Source: Cryobacterium sp. PAMC25264 (GTDB taxonomy: Bacteria; Actinomycetota; Actinomycetes; Actinomycetales; Microbacteriaceae). From it: a stretch of 64,000 bases of DNA. This document shows positions 47,077-57,187 of this stretch, piece after piece; position 1 is the first letter of the stretch, and each line of letters opens with the position of its first letter. The stretch is taken from contig NZ_CP080383.1 in assembly GCF_019443325.1 (NCBI RefSeq), forward strand, positions 2,604,001 through 2,668,000, written 5' to 3'. Made by a program: the position numbers and the translations under genes. The notes beneath the pieces are model-generated. The model worked only from the letters and a program-made list of their open reading frames with translations, did not search any database and was not told the origin of the DNA.

Positions 47077-47724
47077 ATGACCACTCGGATCGATCCGGCC
47101 GCCCGTGTGCGCTGGGGCGACCCCCGGTGGCGGTACGGAATCGGCCTGGTCACAATCGTGCTCGGCGCGGCCGCGACCAACCTCATCAGCACCTACAGCC
47201 TGTGGTTCCTGGCCATCGGGCCGGCCGTGCAGTTGCTCGGCTGGCTGATCCTGCCGGGGGCGTTGTGGCGCCGAGTGCTCGTTCTGCTGCCGTGCCTGGT
47301 TGCGGCCCTGGTGCTCGTGGCCGGGCCGGACTTCGCCGGGGCCTTCGCGGTTCTCCTGGGCGGATGGCTGTTCGCCCGGCACCGCCCGGTGCTGAGCTAT
47401 CTGGCGCTGCTGCCGGTGATCGTGCTGAGCTTCGTGCTCAAGGCGGTGTTGCACGAGTACGGGCAGAACTGGATCGCCCTGCTCAGCGGCGCACTCACCA
47501 CGGTGGCGTGCGCCTGGCTCGCCTGGACGCTGATGCTGTGGCGTCGCCGGATGCTCGACGCGTGGCGGGCCCGACGGCGGTTCGCGGCGGCGGGTGCGCC
47601 GGTGCTCGTGCCGGAGGTACGGACTGTGCCGGAGCCAACGCCGGGCGCGCTGCCCCTGCCCGACGCCGTGCAGGAGGCGATCCCGGCGCTCCGGGTTGAG
47701 GCGCCCCCTGTCAACCCTGAGTAG
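47077..47724 (+). CDS. Hypothetical membrane protein
   Basis: 215 residues with about six hydrophobic segments (YGIGLVTIVLGAAATNLIST, FLAIGPAVQLLGWLILPGAL, VLVLLPCLVAALVLVAGPDF, AFAVLLGGWLFARHRPVLSY), ending in a Pro/Val-rich cytoplasmic tail. I do not recognise the family. ATG at 47077 (MTTRIDPAAR) follows GGAGTT; the much longer open frame upstream is a shadow of the GDPD gene. It is followed by the Bax-inhibitor gene after 96 bp. Confidence 0.75.
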   Translation: MTTRIDPAARVRWGDPRWRYGIGLVTIVLGAAATNLISTYSLWFLAIGPAVQLLGWLILPGALWRRVLVLLPCLVAALVLVAGPDFAGAFAVLLGGWLFARHRPVLSYLALLPVIVLSFVLKAVLHEYGQNWIALLSGALTTVACAWLAWTLMLWRRRMLDAWRARRRFAAAGAPVLVPEVRTVPEPTPGALPLPDAVQEAIPALRVEAPPVNPE

Positions 47725-47820
47725 TCTCTCAGCAAACTTCGGGTTGTTCCAGTAGATTTGTTGCACACTCGCGCCGGGTCCCGGCGCACCCGCATCCAGC
47801 TGATTGTTAGGCAGAAAACC

Positions 47821-48636
47821 ATGGCAACCTCCAACCCCGCATTCCGAAACGCCGCGTTCGGCGCTCCCGGCGCCGTTGCAACGACCAAGGTGCTTTCCGA
47901 CAACGACCTGCAGGCGCTGTACAACTCGCCGTCGGCCGGTTCGCAGGACACCGACCGGATGACCTACGAAGACACCATCGGCAAGACCGTGCTGGCGTTC
48001 GCCATCCTGCTGGCCGCCGCGGCCACCGCGTGGGTGCTTACCCCGGTTGCCCCGTTCCTGCTGATCCTGGGCGCCATCGGCGGCCTCGTGCTCGGCCTGG
48101 TCAACGCCTTCAAGAAGGAGCCGTCGCCGCCCCTGATCCTTGCCTACGCCGTGATGGAGGGCCTGTTCGTCGGTGGTATCTCCCGCGTCTTCGAGCAGAT
48201 CTACGCCGGCGTCGTCACCCAGGCCGTCCTGGCCACCCTCGTCGTGGTCGGTGTGACCCTCGCGTTGTTCTCCAGCGGCAAGATCCGCGCCTCGAAGAAG
48301 GCCACCAAGGTCTTCCTCATCGCGATGGTCGGCTACGCGGTGTTCTCGCTGGTCAACGTCGGCATGATGCTCTTCGGTGCCACCGACGGTGCGTTCGGCA
48401 TGCGCAGCGGCAGCATCGAGATCGCCGGCTTCGAGATCAAGCTGGGCCTGGTCATCGGCATCCTGGCCGTGCTCATGGCCGCGTACTCCCTCGTGCTCGA
48501 CTTCGACTTCATCCAGAAGGGTGTGAACAACCGCGCTCCGCGCAAGTACGGCTGGAGCGGCGCCTTCGGCATCATGGTGACCGTCGTGTGGCTCTACGTG
48601 GAGCTGCTGCGCATCTTCGCGATCGCCCGCGAGTAG
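47821..48636 (+). CDS. Bax inhibitor-1/YccA-family membrane protein
   Basis: 271 residues with seven helices. N-terminal soluble part (MATSNPAFRNAAFG, then TYEDTIGKTVLAFAILLAAA) and the family pattern ILAYAVMEGLFVGGISRVFE, VGYAVFSLVNVGMMLFG, and the C-terminal LVLDFDFIQKGVNNRAPRKY with acidic residues near the last helix. Bacterial YccA-type proteins interact with FtsH or act as pH-gated Ca2+ leaks; the role here is inferred only by family. ATG at 47821. Confidence 0.92.
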   Translation: MATSNPAFRNAAFGAPGAVATTKVLSDNDLQALYNSPSAGSQDTDRMTYEDTIGKTVLAFAILLAAAATAWVLTPVAPFLLILGAIGGLVLGLVNAFKKEPSPPLILAYAVMEGLFVGGISRVFEQIYAGVVTQAVLATLVVVGVTLALFSSGKIRASKKATKVFLIAMVGYAVFSLVNVGMMLFGATDGAFGMRSGSIEIAGFEIKLGLVIGILAVLMAAYSLVLDFDFIQKGVNNRAPRKYGWSGAFGIMVTVVWLYVELLRIFAIARE

Positions 48637-48687
48637 CGCACCGGGCGCCCCGCGCCACCCGCCGCAGTCGCGGCATCCGCACCACCC

Positions 48688-48720
48688 GAGAGGGCCGGCC
48701 CACCACGGGCCGGCCCTCTT
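48688..48720 (+). terminator. Terminator of the Bax-inhibitor-1 gene
   Basis: Arms GAGAGGGCCGGCCC and GGGCCGGCCCTCTT around ACCAC, 52 bp after the stop. Confidence 0.8.
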
Positions 48721-48960
48721 GTCGTCTCCCGCGCTGGTCAGGCGGATGCGTTGGGCTGGCCCGGACCTCGGCGGGGCCTACCCGGGCGCCGCTCCCGCGA
48801 AGCGGCGCCTGACCCGCGCACCAGCCCGGCCCGCACCGACATCCCGAGCTACGCGGGCACCGCGCCGCTCCGCTCGTGGCACGCCACCCGCGAACCGGCG
48901 CCCCACCCGCGCACCACCCGACCGCCGGCGCGAGGCCACCCCGGCACCGGGGTTAACGAC

Positions 48961-48992
48961 GCAAGCACCCCCGCGCGGGCGGGGGTGCTTGC
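48961..48992 (-). terminator. Terminator of guaA
   Basis: Arms GCAAGCACCCCCGC and GCGGGGGTGCTTGC, 28 bp after the guaA stop on the minus strand. Between this and the previous terminator (48721-48960) the sequence is GC-rich with Arg/Pro-like shadow frames only; I see no gene. Confidence 0.8.
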
Positions 48993-49019
48993 GGAACGAC
49001 TACGGGAGCGGCGGAACGC

Positions 49020-50696
49020 CTACTCCCATTCGATGGTCCCCGGCGGCTTCGACGTGACGTCGAGTACTACGCGGTTGACCCCGTCGACCTCGTTGGTGAT
49101 GCGGTTGGAGATCTTCGCCAGCAGGTCGTACGGCAGGCGGGTCCAGTCGGCGGTCATGGCGTCCTCGGAGGAGACCGGACGCAGCACGATGGGGTGCCCG
49201 TAGGTGCGACCGTCACCCTGCACGCCCACGGAGCGCACGTCGGCGAGCAGCACCACGGGGCACTGCCAGATCTCCCGGTCCAAGCCCGCGGCGGTCAGTT
49301 CGGCGCGCACGATCGCATCCGCCTGACGCAGCAGGTCCAGACGAGCCTGGGTGACCTCGCCGACGATACGGATGCCCAGGCCGGGTCCGGGGAACGGCTG
49401 GCGCTGCACGATTTCGGCGGGCAGTCCCAGCTCGGCGCCGATCGCGCGAACCTCGTCCTTGAACAGGGCGCGCAGCGGCTCGACGAGCTCGAACTGCAGG
49501 TCCTCGGGCAGGCCGCCCACGTTGTGGTGGCTCTTGATGTTGGCGGTGCCGCTGCCGCCGCCGGACTCGACCACGTCGGGGTAGAGGGTGCCCTGCACGA
49601 GGAAGCGGATCGGGTCGCCGTCGATCTCGGCGGACTCCTTGATGAGCTCGGCCTGGGCCTGCTCGAAGGTGCGGATGAACTCGCGGCCGATGATCTTGCG
49701 CTTGGTCTCCGGGTCGCTGACCCCGGCGAGGGCGTTGATGAACTGCTCACGCACATCCACCGTGACCAGGCGGATGCCGGTGGCCTTGACGTAGTCCTCT
49801 TCCACCTGGCGGCGCTCGTCCTCGCGCAGCAGGCCGTGGTCGACGAACACGCAGACGAGCTGGTCGCCGATGGCCTTGTGCACGAGGGCCGCCGCGACGG
49901 CGGAGTCCACTCCGCCGGAGAGGCCGCAGATGACCTTCCCGGTGCCCACCTGGGCCTGGATCAGGGCGACCTGCTCGGCAATGACGTTGCCGCTGTTCCA
50001 GTCGGCGGGGATTCCGGCAGCGCGGTGCAGGAAGTTCTCCAGCACGTGCTGGCCGTGCGCGGAGTGCTTGACCTCGGGGTGCCACTGCACCCCGTAGAGC
50101 CGGCGCTCGTCGTTGGCGAACGCGGCAACCGGGGTGGAGGCCGTGGAGGCCAGCACCGTGAAGCCATCCGGGGCCTTCGAGACGGAGTCACCGTGGCTCA
50201 TCCAGGCGGTCTGTTCGACGGGCTGGTCGGCGAGGAGCACGTTCTTGCTGTCACTGATGACGACCGGGGTGGAGCCGTACTCGCGCAGACCGGTCTCCGA
50301 GACCTCGCCGCCGAGAGCGGTGGCCATCACCTGGAAGCCGTAGCAGATGCCCAGCACCGGGATTCCGAGGTCGAAGATGGCCGGGTCGAAGGCGGGGGCA
50401 CCCTCGGCGTAGACGCTGGACGGCCCGCCGGAGAGCACGATGCCGATGGGGTTCTTGGCCGCCACATCGGCGGCGGTGATCGAGTGCGCCACGATCTCCG
50501 AGTACACGGATGCCTCGCGCACGCGCCGGGCGATCAGCTGCGCGTACTGCGCACCGAAGTCGACCACGAGCACGGGGCGGCTGATGCCGGAGGCCGCTGG
50601 CGCGGTGCCCTCCTCGGTGCCGAGCTGGTTCTCGAGGCCCTCGGCGCCCTCGGCGCCGTCGGCACCCACGACATCCATCGGGTTCACGGCGCTCAT
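49020..50696 (-). CDS. guaA: GMP synthase (glutamine-hydrolysing) GuaA
   Basis: 558 residues. An N-terminal ~40-residue extension precedes the class-I glutaminase: [20 protein letters not shown], catalytic Cys in [25 protein letters not shown] (His, Glu). Then the ATP-pyrophosphatase P-loop [18 protein letters not shown] and the dimerisation domain [20 protein letters not shown], ending in PPGTIEWE. Converts XMP to GMP. ATG at 50696 overlaps the stop of the DUF3817 gene; starts further in, such as MDVVGADG, remain possible. With guaB it completes GMP synthesis. Confidence 0.96.
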   Translation of the reverse strand: MSAVNPMDVVGADGAEGAEGLENQLGTEEGTAPAASGISRPVLVVDFGAQYAQLIARRVREASVYSEIVAHSITAADVAAKNPIGIVLSGGPSSVYAEGAPAFDPAIFDLGIPVLGICYGFQVMATALGGEVSETGLREYGSTPVVISDSKNVLLADQPVEQTAWMSHGDSVSKAPDGFTVLASTASTPVAAFANDERRLYGVQWHPEVKHSAHGQHVLENFLHRAAGIPADWNSGNVIAEQVALIQAQVGTGKVICGLSGGVDSAVAAALVHKAIGDQLVCVFVDHGLLREDERRQVEEDYVKATGIRLVTVDVREQFINALAGVSDPETKRKIIGREFIRTFEQAQAELIKESAEIDGDPIRFLVQGTLYPDVVESGGGSGTANIKSHHNVGGLPEDLQFELVEPLRALFKDEVRAIGAELGLPAEIVQRQPFPGPGLGIRIVGEVTQARLDLLRQADAIVRAELTAAGLDREIWQCPVVLLADVRSVGVQGDGRTYGHPIVLRPVSSEDAMTADWTRLPYDLLAKISNRITNEVDGVNRVVLDVTSKPPGTIEWE

Positions 50697-51130
50697 GCGT
50701 GTGCTCCGGCCTGCACGGCGGGAGTCGGGTGGGCGGCGAGGTAGGCCTTGACCCGCTGGCCGACCTTCACCTCCAGGAAGAAGGACAGGAACGGGATGAT
50801 GCCTCCCAGGGCGATCAGCAGGAACATGGGGAACGGCCAGCGCATGAGGCTCCAGAGGCGGAAGTCGGCGAACAGGTAGAGGACGTAGAACCAGCCGTGC
50901 ACGATCAGGATCGCCGTGCTCAGGTTGAAGGCGGTCACGGTGTCGCGCGCCACGAGGGCGAGGAAGCCGTTGGGACCGCCCACCTCCAGTTCGTACTGGA
51001 AGACGAACTTGAGGATGACCTCGATGCACAAGAGCAGCAGGAAGACACCGGTGATGATCGATGAGACCTGGTACAGCTTGAGCGCCCCCGGAATTCTGGG
51101 CAGGTCGGCAGGCTTGGGTGCAAGTGGCAT
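50693..51130 (-). CDS. DUF3817-domain membrane protein
   Basis: 145 residues with three helices: [60 protein letters not shown]. The [10 protein letters not shown] motif is typical of DUF3817. Function unknown; the family is commonly found next to guaA and SURF1-type genes in actinobacteria. ATG at 51130 (MPLAPKPAD). Overlaps guaA by 4 nt and follows SURF1 by 9 bp. Confidence 0.88.
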   Translation of the reverse strand: MPLAPKPADLPRIPGALKLYQVSSIITGVFLLLLCIEVILKFVFQYELEVGGPNGFLALVARDTVTAFNLSTAILIVHGWFYVLYLFADFRLWSLMRWPFPMFLLIALGGIIPFLSFFLEVKVGQRVKAYLAAHPTPAVQAGAHA

Positions 51131-51139
51131 GGACTAATT

Positions 51140-51997
51140 CTACGGGGCCTCGGCGTGGCTCCGGTCGGGGCCACCGTGCGGGGCGGATGCGTCGGGTCCG
51201 TCGCCCGCTGAGCCCCCGGCGTCGGTGCCGCCGCCGTTGGCGGCCAGCTCGGCTTCCTCGACTTCGCGCTCCCACGCATCCCGCACCAGGCGGTACCAGA
51301 GGAACACGGCGAACCCGGCGAACACGGCCCACTCGAGGGCATAGAAGATGTTGAGCCAGTTCAGCGGCACCTCGACGACCGGCACGGGCGAGTCGATCAC
51401 GGCGAGCCCGTCGGCCGCTGCGCCGTCGACGATGTAGCCCTGGTAGACCGACTGGTCGTTCCAGTCGGCCCAGAGGTTGATCAGCGCGGCCGTGGAGACC
51501 GTGGTCATGGTGTGCGGGTCGACGCCTTCGGCGGGCACCTGCGGCGCCTCGTCGGGCACGAACCGGCCGGTGAGCGGCTGCAGCGAGGCAATGGTCATCT
51601 CGTTCGCGAGCCGGTCGCGCACCGTGGCGGCCTGGTCGGCGTCGGCGGTCCAGCCGCGGGCGACGGGGATGCTGATGCCGTCGTCGGTGACGAAGTGGCT
51701 GACCACCCAATAGCCGGTTTCGCCGCCGTTGTGCCGGCCGCTGATGATCTGGTCGTCCCCGGGCACGAAGGAGCCGCTGGTCTGGACCCGCTGGCCCTCC
51801 GCGATCTGCGGCGGCGGGCCATCCGGTTGCACAGTGTCGCGCAGCGGCTGCACGACCTCGGTGCTGCGCTCCGCGACCTGGCCGGAGGTGATGGCGCGGT
51901 CCAGCTGCCACTGGCCGAGCAGCGCGAATGCCGCGGCGATCGCCAGGGCCAACAGCAGCGCGGCGATCCAGCGCGGGCGCAGCATCATGCCGATCAT
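51140..51997 (-). CDS. SURF1-family protein
   Basis: 285 residues. Two terminal membrane helices ([20 protein letters not shown] at the start; [20 protein letters not shown] near residue 230) flank an extracytoplasmic domain with [28 protein letters not shown] and the [14 protein letters not shown] segment, as in SURF1/Shy1, which assist haem-copper oxidase assembly. The C-terminal tail is charged and disordered. ATG at 51997 overlaps the stop of the antiporter gene (ATGA). Confidence 0.9.
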   Translation of the reverse strand: MIGMMLRPRWIAALLLALAIAAAFALLGQWQLDRAITSGQVAERSTEVVQPLRDTVQPDGPPPQIAEGQRVQTSGSFVPGDDQIISGRHNGGETGYWVVSHFVTDDGISIPVARGWTADADQAATVRDRLANEMTIASLQPLTGRFVPDEAPQVPAEGVDPHTMTTVSTAALINLWADWNDQSVYQGYIVDGAAADGLAVIDSPVPVVEVPLNWLNIFYALEWAVFAGFAVFLWYRLVRDAWEREVEEAELAANGGGTDAGGSAGDGPDASAPHGGPDRSHAEAP

Positions 51998-53369
51998 GAG
52001 TAGTCCCCCGCCCCGTCGTCCTGACCGGATTTACCGGATGGGCCGGCCTTGTCGGGCTTCTTCTCGGTTGTCGGGTATGTCTCGGAAATGAAGTCCACCA
52101 TCGGGTCGCCGGATTTCTGGTCGTGGGTGGCCGCCTCGACCAGCGCGATCTCCTCGGCGCGCATGGCGTCGCGCTCGGGGGTGCGGGTGGGCGGCTGGGA
52201 GGCGCCGGAGCGGCGGCCGAGGGCGGCGCCGATCTTCTCGGAGTTGGCGGTGAACAGCGGGCCGAGGATGGCCATGGAGAGCACGTAAAGCCCAGCGAAC
52301 GGCTGCAGCCGTTGGTCGAGGCCGGCGCCCACCGAGAGGGTCGCCAGGATCAGGGTGAACTCCCCGCGGTTGACGAAGATCGCCGCGGTGTTGAGGCCTT
52401 CCCGCATGCCCATCTGATGCATCCGCGCCAGCAGCATGCCCGAACCGAGGCTGAGTACGAAGGTCATCAGGATGGCGATGGCCACCAGCACGATGACCGA
52501 ACCGAACTCGGCCACGTTGAGGGCCAGCCCGAAGTTGAGGAAGAAGAACGCGCCGAACACGTCGCGGAGCGGCACGGCGACCCGCTCGATGCGGCCGCGG
52601 TAAGTGCTGGCGCCCAGCACCACGCCGATCAGGAACGCGCCGATCGCGTCGGTGACGCCGATGATCTCGCCGATGCCGGCGAAGAGCACGGCGAGGCCGA
52701 AGAACAGGATGGTGAACAGCTCGTCGTCCTTGGTGCGCATCAGCCGCGACACCACCCGGCCGCCCCACCGGGCGACGGAGAACATCACCACGAGGAACAG
52801 GAACGCGATGAACAGTTGCAGCACGATGGGCCAGATCTCGGTCTTGCCGCTGAGCACGACGGACACGATGGCCAGGTACACGGCGATGAAGATGTCGCCC
52901 ACCACGGTCACCCCGAGGATCATCGGGGTTTCCTTGTTCGCCAGACGGCGCAGCTCGATGAGCAGTTTCGTGATGATGGCACTCGAGGAGGTGCCGGTCA
53001 TGCCCGCGATCACGAGGGCCTCGCGGGTACCCCAGCCGGTCATCAGGCCGAACGCGAAGCCGGCGCCCATGTTGATCAGGATGTAGGAGCCGCCGGAGAT
53101 CAACAGTTTTCCGGCGTCGCCGAAGAACGCCTCCTGGTCGAACTCCAGGCCCAGGCTGAACAAGAGCAGGATCAACCCGAAGACGGCGATGAGTTCGATG
53201 TCGGCGGAGTGGAAGTCGAGGGGAACCATCCGCTGTACGGGCTCGCCAAGAGACCCACGATCATGTAGATCGGAATCGACGGCAGGCCGATCAGCTTGCC
53301 CAGGCGGCCCAGGACGTAGGCAACCACGAGGAGGATGCCCAGGGTGAGTAGATCTTCACCGAGGTTCAT
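51994..53369 (-). CDS. CPA2-type K+(Na+)/H+ antiporter (KhtU/KefB-like), with an apparent 1-nt deletion
   Basis: About 458 residues if repaired. The N-terminus ([40 protein letters not shown]) breaks at LLASPYSG; the main body ([20 protein letters not shown] onwards) continues in another frame; one extra base at the CC at 53230-53231 joins them. Visible CPA2 marks: [57 protein letters not shown]. The C-terminal ~80 residues are charged. Directly upstream is an RCK_C protein, so this is the transport subunit of a KhtTU-like exchanger. Confidence 0.9.
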
Positions 53370-53372
53370 CGG

Positions 53373-53900
53373 CTAGCCTCCGGGCGGCGAGTCGACGGGC
53401 TTCGCCTTGATCTCGCCGGTGCGGAAGAACGCGAACGCCTTCGCCACCTTTTCGGGCGAGCCGGCCACGACCAGGGTGTCGCCGGGAAAGACCTTGAAGT
53501 CGGCGGCGGGGGCCGGGTTGGCGGATTCGCCGCGCACCACGGCCACGACGGTGAGTCCGGCGATGCCGCGCTCGGCGGGGTTGCCCAGGGGCTGCCCGGC
53601 GATATGGTCCTCGTAGTCCACGGTGAACCAGTCGATGCTGAGGCCCGGGATCTGGTCGAGCGCGGTGAGCGACTCGGTGATCTGGGTGCCGCCGAGGAGT
53701 TCGGCGAGGGTGTGCGCCTCGTCCTCGCTGAGCCGGAGGGACACCTTGCTGGCGTCGGGTCCGCCCTCGTCGTCGGCGAAGGTGATCAGGTCACTGTGGC
53801 CGGAGCGGTGGGCGATCACACCGACCTTGCCGCCGTCATCGGTGATGAAGGTGTGCAGCACACCCACACCGGGGAGCTTGACCCGTCGAACGTCAACCAT
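53373..53900 (-). CDS. KhtT-like regulatory protein with an RCK_C (TrkA-C) domain
   Basis: 175 residues. N-terminal part MVDVRRVKLPGVGVLHTFIT with the conserved IAHRSGHSDLITF segment, and a C-terminal TrkA-C domain (VFPGDTLVVAGSPEKVAKAF). In Bacillus, KhtT binds cyclic di-AMP through this domain and gates KhtU. ATG at 53900 (MVDVRRVKLP) is chosen; the longer upstream frame lacks similarity. The stop lies 3 bp before the antiporter start, so they are cotranscribed. Confidence 0.9.
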   Translation of the reverse strand: MVDVRRVKLPGVGVLHTFITDDGGKVGVIAHRSGHSDLITFADDEGGPDASKVSLRLSEDEAHTLAELLGGTQITESLTALDQIPGLSIDWFTVDYEDHIAGQPLGNPAERGIAGLTVVAVVRGESANPAPAADFKVFPGDTLVVAGSPEKVAKAFAFFRTGEIKAKPVDSPPGG

Positions 53901-54032
53901 GGTGCGACTCCTGAGGCTTGTGGGCGGTGTAGCCATTCTACCGGAGGCTTTCGGCCGGTTGCCCGGGCCGCGGCCCGGGCGCATCCGCTCGACCGAGGCT
54001 CGGTGCGCCCCCTCTGGCTAGGCGCCGCGTTC

Positions 54033-54099
54033 GGTGCACCTCCTGCCGGCGACCGCGCCCGCTATAGCGGGCGCGAGCGCCGACACGAGGTGCAGTGAC
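54033..54099. repeat. Palindromic repeat S, copy 2
   Basis: The best copy: outer TGCACCTC/GAGGTGCA, middle GGCGA/CGCC, inner perfect palindrome CGCGCCCGCTATAGCGGGCG plus CG. It lies 111 bp before the AbiEi-like gene. The rest of 53901-54209 shows no other feature. Confidence 0.8.
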
Positions 54100-54209
54100 G
54101 GCCGGGAACGGCCGCGAAGCCACTATCCACAGGGTCGAGGCAGCCCGAAGAAATGCACAGATTTCGCCCGCCGACTCCGCTGGGCCCAATGACCGGTCAG
54201 CCTCGAGGC

Positions 54210-55184
54210 ATGACCACCACCTCAGCAGGCAGCCTGGATGTCCTTGCCGCGTTGTCCACCCCCAGCGGGCTCATCCTGGCGAGTGACGCGGCACATGTCG
54301 GCTTCCACCACGAGCTTCGCCGAGAGTTCGAGCGTCGCACCGTCATCCGCCTCCGCCGCGGGGTGTACACGCTCGCAGCCGAGTGGGCTGCGCTGGGGGC
54401 GGATGCGCGTTATCTCCGTCGGATCCACGCACATGCCGCTACGGCGGAGGCTCCGGCCGTCTACTCGCACTTCTCGGCGGCAGCACTGTGGGGTTTGCCG
54501 ATTGTCGGCGCCTGGCCCACGGAGATCCACCTGGCCACCACTTCAGCGGCCGGTGGGCGGTCCCGGCGCGGCGTGATCCGCCATCCACAGGAGTACGGTC
54601 TCGACGTGGCCGAGCGCGATGGCCTCCGGGTGACGTCCGTCGCGGCCACTGCGGTGGCGCTGGCCCGAGTTCTCAAGTTCGGCCAGGCAGTTGCGGTGAT
54701 GGACAAGGCCATCCACGAACCACGCGACGGTCACTCCTTGGCGACCCGGGCAGACCTCGACCGCGCGTTCGACCAGCTCGGGCGGGTTACCGGCCGAGCG
54801 GCCGCCGGGCGGGCGCTGGAGTTCGCTTCGCCGCTCTCCGGGTCGACCGGAGAATCGATCAGCAGGGCCGGCATCTTCATGCTGGGTTTTCTCCTGCCCG
54901 AGTTGCAGGTGCCGCACTGGGATCGCGACGGCCTGATCGGATTCACTGACTTCTTCTGGCGCACCATCGGCAAGGTCGGCGAGTTCGACGGGCTCGGCAA
55001 GTACCTGCGAGAGGAATTCACCGGTGGGCGCTCCACCGCCGACGTCGTCATCGCCGAGAAGATCCGGGAAGACCGGCTTCGCGCCTTGGGGTTCGGTGTA
55101 TTTCGGTGGGACTGGCAGGTTGCCACTTCCCTCACCGCTCTTGGAGACCTGCTCAGCCGCAACGGCATCCCCCGCGCTCGCTGA
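54210..55184 (+). CDS. AbiEi-like winged-helix protein with a DUF559/Vsr-like C-terminal domain
   Basis: 324 residues. The N-terminal ~60 form an AbiEi-type winged helix (LASDAAHVGFHHELRREFER, RTVIRLRRGVYTLAAEWAAL), followed by the usual middle region (AVYSHFSAAALWGLPIVG). The C-terminus resembles DUF559/Vsr-like PD-(D/E)XK nucleases: FTDFFWRTIGKVGEFDGLGK carries the ExDG-type motif and EKIREDRLRALGFGVFRWDW the R-D-x2-L-x3-G-x2-V-x-R pattern. No AbiEii-type toxin gene adjoins, so it is an orphan, not a proven antitoxin. ATG at 54210 (MTTTSAGS). S repeats lie on both sides. Confidence 0.75.
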   Translation: MTTTSAGSLDVLAALSTPSGLILASDAAHVGFHHELRREFERRTVIRLRRGVYTLAAEWAALGADARYLRRIHAHAATAEAPAVYSHFSAAALWGLPIVGAWPTEIHLATTSAAGGRSRRGVIRHPQEYGLDVAERDGLRVTSVAATAVALARVLKFGQAVAVMDKAIHEPRDGHSLATRADLDRAFDQLGRVTGRAAAGRALEFASPLSGSTGESISRAGIFMLGFLLPELQVPHWDRDGLIGFTDFFWRTIGKVGEFDGLGKYLREEFTGGRSTADVVIAEKIREDRLRALGFGVFRWDWQVATSLTALGDLLSRNGIPRAR

Positions 55185-55260
55185 GAGGCGATCTCTCCCG
55201 GGCGGTTACCCGAGGCACTCCATGAGCAACCCGGAACCCACTGCGCCTCATACGGGTACC

Positions 55261-55327
55261 CACTGCACCTCATACGGGCGACAGCGCCCGCTGTAGCGGG
55301 CGCGGTCGCCGACAGGAGGTGCGGTGA
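55261..55327. repeat. Palindromic repeat S, copy 3
   Basis: TGCACCTCATACGGGCGACA, AGCGCCCGCTGTAGCGGGCG, GTCGCCGAC, GGAGGTGCGG. A half copy of the 5' end (CTGCGCCTCATACGGGTACC) precedes it at 55241. It lies between the AbiEi-like gene and the glpD stop. Confidence 0.78.
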
Positions 55328-55414
55328 ATCACAGGGGCGGCGACGGGATGCTGGGCGGGGCAAGGGGTGGCGGGCCACGGGGCCCGAGGCGCAGCGCGCA
55401 TCGCGCCGACAGGG

Positions 55415-57138
55415 TCAGGTCGTGACGATGTCGGGGGCCTCCAGGCGCACCCGGTCGGCGGACTCGTCGTCGGGCTGGGTTTGCGAGGCCCGCTCGGCGG
55501 CGACCCGCTTGAGGTAGATCGACACCTCCCGCTCCTCACGCTCGGTATCCCAGCCGAGCACTCCGGCGAGCAGCCGCGCGGCGACCGGCGCCGCCGACAC
55601 CCCGCGGTCCCAGGCCTCGATGGAGATGCGGGTGCGGCGGGCGAGCACGTCCTCGAGGTGCAGGGCACCCATGTGGGTGGCGGCGTAGACCACCTCGGCC
55701 TGGATGTAGTCGTCCGCGCCCGGCAACGGCTCGGCCAGCTCCGGATGGTCCTTGATCAGGTCGAGGAGCTCATCGGTGAGGGTGCCGTAGCGGTTGAGCA
55801 GATGCTCCACCCGCACCGTGTGCAGGTTGAACGCGTGGGCGATCTTGGCGCGCTTGTTCCACGCGGCCCGGTACCCCTCGGCGCCGAGCAACGGGATCTC
55901 CTTGGTCGTCGACGGCGGCACCAGGTCGTCCAGCGCATCCACTGCCGCGTCGATGGCGTCCTTGGCCATCACCCGGTAGGTGGTCCACTTGCCGCCGGCG
56001 ATCACGACCAGGCCGGGCACCGAGTGCCCCACCAGGTGTTCACGGGACAGCTTCGAGGTCTGGTCGCTCTCCCCGGCCAGCAGCGGCCGTAGGCCCGCGT
56101 AGACCCCCTCCACGTCTTCCCGGGTCAGCGGAACCTGCAGCACGGCGTTGACATGCTCGAGCAGGTAGTCGATGTCGGCGGCAGTGGCCGCAGGGTGCGC
56201 CTTGTCGAGGTGCCAGTCGGTGTCGGTGGTGCCGATCAGCCAGTGCCGGCCCCACGGGATCACGAAGAGCACACTCTTCTCGGTGCGCAGCAGCAGGCCC
56301 ATCGCGGACTGGAACCTATCGCGCGGCACGACCAGGTGGATGCCCTTAGACGCGCGCACCTTGAACGTGCCGCGCTCCCCCACCATCCGTTGGGTGTCGT
56401 CGGTCCAGACGCCGGTGGCGTTGACCACCTGCTTGGCCCGCACGTCGAAGCGCTCCCCGGTCTGCAGGTCGTGCGCGTGCACGCCGACGACCCGCTCGCC
56501 CACCTTGATGAACCCTCCACGCGCACCCGGCTGGCCACGTGGGCGCCGTAAGCGGATGCCGTGCGGGCCAGCGAGGCGACGTAGAGCGCGTCGTCGACCT
56601 GGGCGTCGTAGTAGGTGATGCCGCCCACCAGGGCGTCGTGGCTGAGGCTGGGCACCATCCTGGCGACCTGGCCGCGGGTGAGGTGGCGGTGATGCGGCAC
56701 GCCGGGGCGTCCGCCGAGGTAGGAGAGCACGTCGTAGAGCAACATGCCCGCTCCCACGTACGCGCGCTCGACCACCCGCTTCTTGAGCGGGTAGAGGAAG
56801 CGCACGGGCTTGACCAGGTGCGGGGCGATGCGCTTGAGCAGCAGGCCACGTTCGGTCAGCGCCTCCCGCACCAGGCGGAAGTCGAGCTGTTCGAGGTAGC
56901 GGATGCCGCCGTGCACCAGCTTCGACGACCGGCTGGAGGTGCCCGACGCCCAGTCCCTGGCCTCGAGCATGCCCACGCTCAGGCCGCGGGTCACCGCGTC
57001 CAGCGCGCAGCCGGTGCCGACGATGCCCCCGCCGACAACGAGGATGTCGAGCTCTTTGTTCTTGAGGCGTTCGATCGCGGCCGCGCGTTCCTCTGGTCCG
57101 AGCTTGGTGGACCTGGTCACCGAATTATCGTGCGTCAT
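55415..57138 (-). CDS. glpD: Glycerol-3-phosphate dehydrogenase GlpD, with an apparent 1-nt deletion
   Basis: About 574 residues if repaired; normal length for actinobacterial GlpD. FAD-binding DILVVGGGIVGTGCALDAVT, WASGTSSRSSKLVHGGIRYL, then the frame breaks after ASRVRVEG; the remainder (VGERVVGVHAHDLQTGERFD, VVNATGVWTDDTQ, GGKWTTYRVMAKDAIDAAVD) continues in another frame to the TGA near 55415. One extra T (plus-strand AA at 56511-56512 becoming AAA) gives VEGFIKVGER. Oxidises glycerol-3-phosphate to dihydroxyacetone phosphate at the membrane. ATG at 57138 with GGGAG 8 nt upstream is preferred to a TTG at 57144. Confidence 0.9.
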
Positions 57139-57187
57139 CTGCAAACTCCCATCGCCATCGGTGGTGCTTGCTTCGACGCTAGTTCAC

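Noticed and set aside
54210-55184. Complete type IV AbiEi/AbiEii toxin-antitoxin system
   Set aside because: No nucleotidyltransferase toxin gene follows or precedes the AbiEi-like gene; the next gene is glpD on the other strand.
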